Assembly: GCA_030600655.1 (NCBI GenBank)
Contig: JAUVLP010000012.1
Span: forward strand, 1-35,237
Length of the DNA stretch: 35,237 nt
Source: Candidatus Eiseniibacteriota bacterium
GTDB lineage: Bacteria; Joyebacterota; Joyebacteria; Joyebacterales; Joyebacteraceae
Reading direction: 5' to 3'
Shown here: positions 7,143 to 13,589 of the stretch, in pieces
Layout: each line of letters opens with the position of its first letter
Position numbering within the stretch: the first letter of the stretch is position 1
The notes under the pieces: model-generated
What the model was told of the DNA's origin: nothing
What the model saw: the letters and a program-made list of their open reading frames with translations, nothing else
Databases searched by the model: none
Made by a program: the position numbers and the translations under genes

Positions 7143-8390
7143 CTACATGCCGTACTTGTCGATGATCGCCTTCTTGTCCATACCTATGATGCCGTACTTG
7201 TCTCCCACCTTCGCGAAGGCGTCGACGCACCTGTCGATGTGCTCGAACTCATGCGCCGCTGAGAGCTGGACACGAATCCGTGCAGCGCCGGCTGCGACAA
7301 CTGGGAAGAAGAAGCCGATCACGTAGATGCCCTCGGCGTACATATCCCTCGCCATATCATTCGCCAGCTTCGCATTGTAGAGCATGACTGGGACGATGGG
7401 CGTGACACCCGATCGGATATTCAGACCGGCGGACGTCATCTTCTCCCTGAAGCGTTGTGTGTTCTCCTCCAGTTTGTCGCGCCGCTTCGTTGTCTTCGAC
7501 AGCACCTCAATCACCTTGATGGATCCGGCAACAATGGGCGGCGCCATGGAGTTGGAGAAGAGATACGGCCGCGCCTTCTGGCGACAGAGTTCTATGAGTT
7601 CCTTCCTGCCGGACACGCAACCACCCGAGGCTCCGCCAAGGGCTTTGCCGAACGTCGTGGTAATGAGATCAATCCTGTCCATCACGCCGAAGTGCTCATG
7701 TGTGCCGCGGCCCGTTCTGCCGATGAACCCGCTGGCATGAGACTCATCAACCAACAGCATCGTGTCGTACTTGTCCGCGAGCTCGCACATCTCATCGAGC
7801 GGACAGAGATCACCATCCATTGAGAAGACGCCGTCCGTTACGATAAGCCTGTGTCGTTTGTCCTGGTGAAGCTCCAGCTTCTTCTCGAGGTGTTTCATGT
7901 TCATGTGCTTGAACGTATCGTACTGGGCGGAGCAGAGCCTGATGCCGTCGACAAGCGACGCGTGGATCAATCTGTCGGCTATGATCACGTCCTCCGGCTC
8001 GAGAATGGACTCGAAGACGCCCGCGTTTGCATCCATGCACGATGGGAAGAGGAGCGTGTCCTCCATTCCAAGGAAGCTCGACATCTTGTCCTGGAGTTCC
8101 CGGTGAATATCCTGTGTGCCACAGATGAACCGTACCGAACTCATGCCGTACCCGCGCGAGTCCAGACCCTCGTGCGCGGCCTTTATGACGTCAATATGAC
8201 TTGAAAGACCGAGGTAGTTATTCGCGCAGAAGTTGAGGACTTCCTTCCGCGGAGCCCCCTCAGGATACTCAACATCTATCACCGCCCCCTGCGGCGACCA
8301 GATGAAGCGCTTTTCCTTGAAGATCCCCTTCTTCTTGATTGTCTCTACGTCATCGACGAACGCCTGTCGTGTCTTGTCGGAGTATGCCAT
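7143..8390 (-). CDS. kbl: Glycine C-acetyltransferase (2-amino-3-ketobutyrate CoA ligase), alpha-oxoamine synthase family
   Basis: PLP enzyme interconverting 2-amino-3-oxobutyrate + CoA and glycine + acetyl-CoA. The 415-residue product follows E. coli Kbl closely by eye: NFCANNYLGL (53-62), GMSSVRFICGTQDIH (82-96), TDGVFSMDGD (185-194), VDESHASGF with the PLP-nitrogen Asp (215), and the Schiff-base Lys249 in TTTFGKALGGASGG. The strongly Kbl-like SVRFICGTQ and GFFFPVVAAGAARIRVQLSA segments argue against serine palmitoyltransferase or 8-amino-7-oxononanoate synthase. It is the last gene of the acpS-acsA-acp-kbl run, only 13 bp after the acp gene, which raises the question of whether the acetyl donor or acceptor is CoA or the carrier protein. 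Confidence 0.92.
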   Translation of the reverse strand: MAYSDKTRQAFVDDVETIKKKGIFKEKRFIWSPQGAVIDVEYPEGAPRKEVLNFCANNYLGLSSHIDVIKAAHEGLDSRGYGMSSVRFICGTQDIHRELQDKMSSFLGMEDTLLFPSCMDANAGVFESILEPEDVIIADRLIHASLVDGIRLCSAQYDTFKHMNMKHLEKKLELHQDKRHRLIVTDGVFSMDGDLCPLDEMCELADKYDTMLLVDESHASGFIGRTGRGTHEHFGVMDRIDLITTTFGKALGGASGGCVSGRKELIELCRQKARPYLFSNSMAPPIVAGSIKVIEVLSKTTKRRDKLEENTQRFREKMTSAGLNIRSGVTPIVPVMLYNAKLANDMARDMYAEGIYVIGFFFPVVAAGAARIRVQLSAAHEFEHIDRCVDAFAKVGDKYGIIGMDKKAIIDKYGM

Positions 8391-8403
8391 GCCCGCCTCC
8401 AGA

Positions 8404-8652
8404 TCAACCTAGGTGCTTGTTCACGAGTTCCACTATGGAAGTGACGGTGTCGAACGCCTCCGGCGTAGCCTCGCTGTCCGCAAGCGTAATGTCGTATTTC
8501 TTCTCAAGAAAAATCTTGAGTGACACCATGGAGAAACTGTCTACGATGCCCGAGGAGATGAGCGCAGTATCGAAATCAACTTCCACATCATCGTCCTCAT
8601 CGACGTACTCGTCGACGATGTACTCCAGAACAACACCTTTCATCTCATCCAT
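8404..8652 (-). CDS. Stand-alone acyl carrier protein
   Basis: An 82-residue acidic carrier protein. The start is the ATG at 8652 (product MDEMKGVVLEYI...), chosen for AGAGGA at good spacing; the frame reaches an ATG at 8667. The predicted phosphopantetheine attachment Ser is in GIVDSFSMVSL (Ser39 from this start), with DSFS instead of the DSL of fatty-acid AcpP. It ends in a typical helix IVELVNKHLG. It sits between acsA and kbl and downstream of acpS, so it is probably a specialised carrier for this operon, not the housekeeping AcpP. The absence of fab genes nearby supports this. Substrate unknown. Confidence 0.88.
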   Translation of the reverse strand: MDEMKGVVLEYIVDEYVDEDDDVEVDFDTALISSGIVDSFSMVSLKIFLEKKYDITLADSEATPEAFDTVTSIVELVNKHLG

Positions 8653-8712
8653 TGGTCTTCCTCTCATCTGTGATCGTTACATGGCCGTCTGCTTGTTGCC
8701 TCCACGCCAGTC

Positions 8713-10473
8713 TCAGTCATCCTCAAGTGTCGAGAGATCTCCAACATCCTCGCCCCACTCAAGCGCCCTGAGATAGCGTCTCAGAATCTTTCCGGAGCGG
8801 GTCTTCGGAAGCTTCTCCATGTATTCTATCTCCTGAGGCATTGCCAGAGGAGACAGCTTCTTCCTGATGAAGTTCATGATCGAGAGTTCCAGATCGCCGG
8901 ATGGTTCAAACCCAGGCTTGAGAGACACAAAGGCTTTCACCACCTCCATGTTCACCTTGTCGGGCTTGCCAATGGCCGCCGCTTCCGCGATAGCCTCGTG
9001 CTCAACGAGCGCTGACTCTATTTCGAAAGGACCAACGAGGTGGCCGCCCGTATTGATGACATCGTCATCCCGTCCGACGAACCAGTAGTACCCATCGGTG
9101 TCAATGCTTGCTCTGTCGCCGGAGACGTACCAGAGATCGGTGTTGGTGCGAAGCTCATCAGGCTTGGCGCCTTCAGGCGCCCCGGCGAACTTGCTCCGGT
9201 AGATGTCCGGCTTATTTCTGTACGCGCGGAACATCGCGGGCCAGCCCGGACGAAACGCTATGAGCCCCACTCTGCCAGGTTCCTCAATGGGATCGTGCGT
9301 CTTGAGATCCAGCACGGCAGCTTCGATACCGGGGAACGGCTTCCCCATTGATCCGGGCTTGATGGGCATGCCGGGGTAGTTCGAGATCATCATTGCACCC
9401 GTCTCCGTCTGCCAGAATGTATCCAGGAACGGGAGCCCGAACACCTCCTCGCTCCAGATAACGGCCTCTGCGTTGAGCGGCTCACCCACGGAGGCAAGAT
9501 GCCTCAGCGAGGACAGATCGTGCGCATTGACAGGCTCGACACCATCACGCATGAGCGAGCGAATGGCCGTGGGTGCCGAGTACCAAACGGTGATGCGGTT
9601 GTCCTGTATGAACTGATACCACCGCGCGCATGTGAAGCCGGAATCAAGCACGCACTGCGTGACGCCGAGCGACCACGGTCCGATGATGCCGTAGCTCGTT
9701 CCGGTGACCCAGCCAGGGTCCGCCGTGCACCAGTAGATGTCGTCATCCCTGAGATCCAGTACCCAGGATGCTGTGAGTGCCTGTCCCCAGATCGAACTGT
9801 GGACGTGCTGCGCGCCCTTCGGCTGTCCTGTCGTTCCCGAGGTGTAATGCAGTACGGACGGGGTCTCCGGGGTCGCTTCGTATGCGTCGAACTCCTCGAC
9901 CCGAGGCGCTGCTTCCACGTCGAAGAACACTTCCTCGCCCTTCAGTTTGGATTCGTCACCTTCCACTACGATGACGTGTTTGAGTTCCGGAAGCTTGTCC
10001 AGGATCTTGCGGATCTTCTTGACGTGTTTCCTGGTCGTAAGTATCGCCGCTGTTCCCGCGCTCTCCAGACGGACCTCTAGCGATTCGTCGCCGAACGCGG
10101 AGAAAAGGGGCTGTGCGACACCACCCATCTTGAGGACGCCCAGAAATGAGAAATAGAGACTGGGGATCTTGTCCATGAAGATACAGATGCGGTCTCCGGG
10201 CTTGAGTCCCCGGTCGCAGAGAAACTTCGCGAATCCGTTCGAGTAGATTCTGAGATCATCGAAAGTGTAGGTGTGCTTCTTGTCCCCGAACCCCTCCCAG
10301 ATGAGGGCGATCTTGTCGGCTTGCCCCCGCGCACATACTCTGTCTGTACAGATGTGCCCTATGTTAAGGAGTTCACCATCCTCCCAACCCAACACCTCTT
10401 TCGCGATACCCCAGTCGAAATCCTTCAGTCTCTCTTCGTAAGATCCAATGTTGCTCAAGACAGCTCCTTTCAC
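8713..10473 (-). CDS. acsA: Acetyl-CoA synthetase, AcsA type (AMP-forming acid ligase)
   Basis: Adenylate-forming enzyme activating acetate with ATP (586 residues), close in layout to the Bacillus AcsA type. Motifs: YTSGTTGQPKG (210-220), the DIYWCTADPGWVTGTSYGI region (245-263), DTFWQTETG (351-359), SGDRASID (451-458), GRDDDVINTGGHLVGPFEIES (about 467-487) and catalytic Lys562 in KTRSGKILRR. Trp354, which in known acetyl-CoA synthetases narrows the acyl pocket, is kept, so acetate or propionate is the likely substrate and a long fatty acid is not. Its start overlaps the acpS stop by 4 bp (ATGA), and acp follows after about 60 bp. It could load CoA as usual or, by inference from context, the neighbouring carrier protein. 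Confidence 0.9.
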   Translation of the reverse strand: MKGAVLSNIGSYEERLKDFDWGIAKEVLGWEDGELLNIGHICTDRVCARGQADKIALIWEGFGDKKHTYTFDDLRIYSNGFAKFLCDRGLKPGDRICIFMDKIPSLYFSFLGVLKMGGVAQPLFSAFGDESLEVRLESAGTAAILTTRKHVKKIRKILDKLPELKHVIVVEGDESKLKGEEVFFDVEAAPRVEEFDAYEATPETPSVLHYTSGTTGQPKGAQHVHSSIWGQALTASWVLDLRDDDIYWCTADPGWVTGTSYGIIGPWSLGVTQCVLDSGFTCARWYQFIQDNRITVWYSAPTAIRSLMRDGVEPVNAHDLSSLRHLASVGEPLNAEAVIWSEEVFGLPFLDTFWQTETGAMMISNYPGMPIKPGSMGKPFPGIEAAVLDLKTHDPIEEPGRVGLIAFRPGWPAMFRAYRNKPDIYRSKFAGAPEGAKPDELRTNTDLWYVSGDRASIDTDGYYWFVGRDDDVINTGGHLVGPFEIESALVEHEAIAEAAAIGKPDKVNMEVVKAFVSLKPGFEPSGDLELSIMNFIRKKLSPLAMPQEIEYMEKLPKTRSGKILRRYLRALEWGEDVGDLSTLEDD

Positions 10474-10865
10474 ATCGGCGATCCGGCCCCTGCAGGATCC
10501 GAGTCAATCACAACAACGGCGGCGGCACTCGTTCGACTGTGAGTGAGCGACAGGTGCCACCGGCCTGCACTCCTCTTCCTCGCGGCGCTGAGAACCGCAC
10601 CGCTGAGCTTGAGTTGTGGCTCGCCCGACGGTTCTCTCACAACCTCAACGTCCTTCCAACGCAACCCCTGCGCCAGACCGGCTCCCAGAGCCTTGAACAG
10701 CGCTTCCTTCGCCGCAAAGCGAGCGGCGAACGCCTCCCACGGCCGAGCCTGTGTCTTGCAGTACTCAATCTCGGCAGGTAGGAAGAGCTCATCCGCCAAA
10801 TCATCACTCAACTTAGCCCGGAACACGTCAAGATCGACAATGTCTATCCCCACTCCTACAACCAA
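10470..10865 (-). CDS. acpS: Holo-[acyl-carrier-protein] synthase (phosphopantetheinyl transferase)
   Basis: Transfers 4'-phosphopantetheine from CoA to the Ser of an apo-carrier protein. The 131-residue product has the AcpS signatures GVGIDIVDLD (4-13, metal-binding Asp), FAARFAAKEALFKALG (about 46-61) and WHLSLTHSRT (about 103-112). It opens a minus-strand operon ahead of acsA, acp and kbl, an unusual place for acpS. This suggests it serves the neighbouring acp, perhaps besides the general one. The start is taken as TTG 10865 (MVVGVGIDIV...); the ribosome-binding site is poorly spaced, so a nearby alternative cannot be excluded. Confidence 0.9.
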   Translation of the reverse strand: MVVGVGIDIVDLDVFRAKLSDDLADELFLPAEIEYCKTQARPWEAFAARFAAKEALFKALGAGLAQGLRWKDVEVVREPSGEPQLKLSGAVLSAARKRSAGRWHLSLTHSRTSAAAVVVIDSDPAGAGSPM

Positions 10866-10930
10866 ACCTCTTCTCCGGGATCTGTCGGACTCCCGCCCGA
10901 TCCGGCGGAACAGTCAGTTTGTATGGTGGA

Positions 10931-10960
10931 ATTGTACCCCGGCGCCGGGCGTGCGGTCAA
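10931..10960 (-). promoter_or_regulatory. Predicted sigma-70-type promoter of acpS-acsA-acp-kbl
   Basis: On the minus strand: TTGACC, an 18-bp spacer, then TACAAT, five of six matches in each box. It lies about 65 bp upstream of acpS and reads into it. Interleaved inverted repeats lie immediately upstream of the -35 box. Confidence 0.55.
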
Positions 10961-10962
10961 CG

Positions 10963-10995
10963 CCTGTGGCACGGCCACAGGTCCGCCTGTGGCCG
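10963..10995. repeat. Interleaved inverted repeats upstream of the acpS promoter
   Basis: CCTGTGGC, GCCACAGG and CCTGTGGC follow each other with 3- and 4-nt spacers. The middle arm can pair with either side; the right-hand pairing CGGCCACAGG/CCTGTGGCCG is 10 bp. The position just upstream of the -35 box at 10955-10960 would suit a regulator site or alternative hairpins. Confidence 0.5.
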
Positions 10996-11017
10996 TAACA
11001 GATCCCCCTGCACACAG

Positions 11018-11053
11018 AAATGCCCGCGGCCGATCCGGCGGCCGCGGGCATTT
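11018..11053 (-). terminator. Terminator hairpin of the lamin-tail-like gene
   Basis: A perfect 15-bp inverted repeat, AAATGCCCGCGGCCG and its complement, with a 6-nt loop. It lies about 50 bp downstream of the stop at 11102 on the minus strand and isolates that gene from acpS. Confidence 0.75.
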
Positions 11054-11101
11054 CGCCACGATACTGGCAAGCTCCACAAGCTTGCCGAGAGTGTATGTCT
11101 A

Positions 11102-11929
11102 CTAATCCTGGTCAGGCCTGTAGAGTGCCTTTATCCGCCCCCATGACGACGTCTCTACGGGTGAGACACAGTCCTGTGGATCAGATGGGATGGCCGGCTC
11201 CCCCGGACTGGGAATCATCATGAACCAGTCATCGGCGCTGCTCCAATTGTGATCAACGCCCCCTGGACAACGGCCCAGGCAATTGCCCTGAGGGACACCC
11301 GATGCAGGCTCAGGATCGACACACAGACCGTAGCCAATCGGCACGGGATCGGCCACCTCGCCCCAGTTCACCCCATCCACGACAGTCCAGCAGTCGATGG
11401 CCGCAGTCGTGTCCGTACCGGTCGCAAGGAGAATCCCGTCACCCACGTTCGCCAGCGCAATGTCGGTGTCGTAACCTCCGCAGAGGATCAGGTTTGGAAC
11501 ATCCGGATTGTCATTGTCATCCGCAGGATGCACAAACTCCCAATCGGCGCCGGACAGATCGGGGGTGAGCTCTCCCGGAATCGCGTCTCTCGCAATCACG
11601 ATTCTCTCACCCGGCCAGAGCGGATGCAGACAGCCTCCGTGCTGCCCAGGGAAGCGGTAGACGGGTTCCGGCATCCCATCATCACCCTCATCAGTAATGA
11701 TGGCCCCGTCCAGAAACGCGACAGTACCACCGGCATTCATCAATTCGATGTACTCGTTGTGAGCATCGAAGCCCGGAACGTAGTAGTAGATCTCCGTGAA
11801 CACGACACGGTCCCAGACCTGCAGAGCCATAGCCTGTGGAGCAACAAGACACACGATTGCAACCATGATCATGACCACGGCACCGGATCCTTGAGCGTTC
11901 TGCTTTGCAGCCTTCACCTTTGCCCTCAC
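11102..11929 (-). CDS. Secreted protein with a lamin-tail-like domain
   Basis: A 275-residue exported protein of unknown role. The start is a GTG at 11929, chosen for GGGAGG at good spacing; the frame runs on to 12010. A basic n-region, a hydrophobic core AVVMIMVAIVCLVA and a PQAMALQ cleavage region form a signal peptide of about 36 residues. The mature part begins RVVFTEIYYYVPGFDAHNEYIEL, then LDGAIITDEGDD and PGERIVIARD. This is the layout of lamin-tail domains (NE..Y.P....EYIEL.N), which occur in bacterial secreted proteins. Five or more cysteines in the C-terminal half (CGGYD, DCW, LCVD, NCLGRC, DCVS) could form disulphides. It is downstream of, but separated by a terminator from, the purine-catabolism genes. 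Confidence 0.7.
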   Translation of the reverse strand: MRAKVKAAKQNAQGSGAVVMIMVAIVCLVAPQAMALQVWDRVVFTEIYYYVPGFDAHNEYIELMNAGGTVAFLDGAIITDEGDDGMPEPVYRFPGQHGGCLHPLWPGERIVIARDAIPGELTPDLSGADWEFVHPADDNDNPDVPNLILCGGYDTDIALANVGDGILLATGTDTTAAIDCWTVVDGVNWGEVADPVPIGYGLCVDPEPASGVPQGNCLGRCPGGVDHNWSSADDWFMMIPSPGEPAIPSDPQDCVSPVETSSWGRIKALYRPDQD

Positions 11930-12122
11930 CACACCACCTCCCCCAACGGGACCCATGAGATCCCTTGCCCAAGTCATATCCACCCGGCGGCGGCGCCCCG
12001 ACGTCCGCAATCACGGGGATCGTGAGAGCGCAGCCTGCCGCCGTTGGACTCGTGCCCGCCGAAGCGCGGTCGACGGACGATGTGTCTGACGAGCAGGAGT
12101 CGCTCCACGTCAGCTGGAAACG

Positions 12123-12150
12123 CGAAAAGGCCCACTGAGTGGGCCTTTCG
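12123..12150 (-). terminator. Terminator of the 8-oxoguanine deaminase/xanthine dehydrogenase operon
   Basis: AAAGGCCCAC pairs with GTGGGCCTTT around a TGA loop, extended by two outer pairs past a bulged A. On the minus strand the stem ends in TTTT. It lies 35 bp after the deaminase stop at 12185. The remaining gap 11930-12184 shows no other gene. Confidence 0.8.
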
Positions 12151-12184
12151 TGAGTTCGTGGGTATTCCCGGACGGGCGCTACCG

Positions 12185-13576
12185 TCAACTACGTGGACGC
12201 CCCCATGGGATCTCAATCCCGGCCGCTTCGAGCATCGCGAAGGAGGCGTCGTTGCCATCGGCGGCAATTGAAGCTTCGTCAGCCCGGACAAGCCGGCCGG
12301 CCTCCACGACGATTCGACCGTCGACAACGGTGTAGTCAACCCGGTGATCGAACCCCGAGTAGACAATGGCTGCCAAGGGATCCGACAGCGCCCCCGAGTA
12401 TCCGAGGCCTGCCATATCGAAGAGCACGAGGTCGGCGGCCTTGCCTTCCTCGATCGATCCAATCTCCTCACGCCCCAGTATCTGCGCTCCACCGCGCGTC
12501 GCCATCCAGACGACGTCCTCTGCCGTCATCGCCTCGGGTCCTTCGGCCAGCAGGTGTACCAAGAGGCAGTTCCTCAGCTCACCAAGCATGTCCGATGTGT
12601 CATTGCTGGCACTCCCATCGACGCCCAGTCCGACACGCACACCCCGCCTGAGCATCTCTGGAACGCGGGCCACGCCTGATGAGAGACGCATGTTCGACGT
12701 CGGGCAATGCGCGATCGCGGTACGTGTTTCGGCCAAGAGATCAAGCTCGTCGTCCTCGAAATGGACACCATGCGCCAACCACACATCTTCCCCAAGCCAC
12801 CCTATCCGTTCCAGGAACGCGAGGGGACGCACACCATACTCGCGAAGGCAATAGTCGTTCTCATCCTCAGTCTCGCCAAGGTGCGTGTGCAGCAGTACGC
12901 CATGCTTCCGCCCAAGTTGCGCGGTCTCGCGCATCAGTCCCTCGTCGACGGAGAACGGCGAACAAGGCGAGAGCGCGATTCTCACCATGGCAAAGGGATC
13001 GGAATCGTGATGGCGCTCGATGAGCCGTTCTGAATCCTTCAGTATTTCAGCGGCCGTCTGGACAACGCCGTCCGGTGGAAGGCCACCGGCGGAGCGCCCA
13101 CGCGACATGCTTCCCCTCGTCGGATGAAAGCGAATCCCGAGTTCCGTTGCGGCCTCGATCTCCGCTCCGATCAGATCACCGCTCACACCCCTCGGAAAAA
13201 CGTACATCTGATCGCTCGTCATCGTGCAACCGGTGAGAAGGAGCTCGGCGCAGGCGAGACGCGTTCCTGCACGAACGGCCTCTTCTGAGAGGCCGTCCCA
13301 GATCCCGTAGAGCGTCGTCAGCCAATCGAAGAGCTTCCGGTTCTGGGTAGCAGGCAGGTTGCGCTGGAGTGTCTGGTTGAAGTGGTGGTGCAGGTTCACG
13401 AGTCCCGGAATCATAAGCATCGATGAGCAGTCGATGACTCGCGCTCCGTCCGGGACCGCAAGATCTACACCGATCCTCGCTATGCGATTGCCCTCAACGA
13501 GGACGTCCGCACCGCAGAGCCGGTCGCGTGTGTCGCTCATCGTGGCGATGTGATAGACGTTCTTGAAAAGAAGCAA
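12185..13576 (-). CDS. Amidohydrolase, 8-oxoguanine deaminase type
   Basis: Zinc-dependent deaminase of the AtzB/TrzN/guanine-deaminase branch; its best recognisable relative is 8-oxoguanine deaminase, which makes urate and ammonia. The start is a TTG at 13576 with GGAGGG upstream (463 residues); the longer frame to 13714 lies inside the upstream gene. Metal and catalytic motifs: LHHHFNQTLQR, then RNLPATQNRKLFDWLTTLYGIW (diagnostic for the 8-oxoguanine deaminase group), THLGETEDE, AHGVHF and GVDGSASND. Where Pseudomonas-type enzymes have DHHYLFP, this protein has SDQMYVFPRG, so the substrate could differ. It starts 13 bp after the xanthine-dehydrogenase-type gene, supporting a shared purine pathway. 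Confidence 0.85.
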   Translation of the reverse strand: MLLFKNVYHIATMSDTRDRLCGADVLVEGNRIARIGVDLAVPDGARVIDCSSMLMIPGLVNLHHHFNQTLQRNLPATQNRKLFDWLTTLYGIWDGLSEEAVRAGTRLACAELLLTGCTMTSDQMYVFPRGVSGDLIGAEIEAATELGIRFHPTRGSMSRGRSAGGLPPDGVVQTAAEILKDSERLIERHHDSDPFAMVRIALSPCSPFSVDEGLMRETAQLGRKHGVLLHTHLGETEDENDYCLREYGVRPLAFLERIGWLGEDVWLAHGVHFEDDELDLLAETRTAIAHCPTSNMRLSSGVARVPEMLRRGVRVGLGVDGSASNDTSDMLGELRNCLLVHLLAEGPEAMTAEDVVWMATRGGAQILGREEIGSIEEGKAADLVLFDMAGLGYSGALSDPLAAIVYSGFDHRVDYTVVDGRIVVEAGRLVRADEASIAADGNDASFAMLEAAGIEIPWGRPRS

Positions 13577-13589
13577 CCGTCCCTCCGAT

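Noticed and set aside
6065-10865. Reading of the tdh/kbl/acp/ligase/acpS group as a bacterial sphingolipid (ceramide) cluster
   Set aside because: Gene types are similar (reductase, alpha-oxoamine synthase, ACP, ligase), but the synthase has Kbl-specific segments, the dehydrogenase has SDR-type threonine-dehydrogenase hallmarks, and the ligase has the small-acid pocket Trp.
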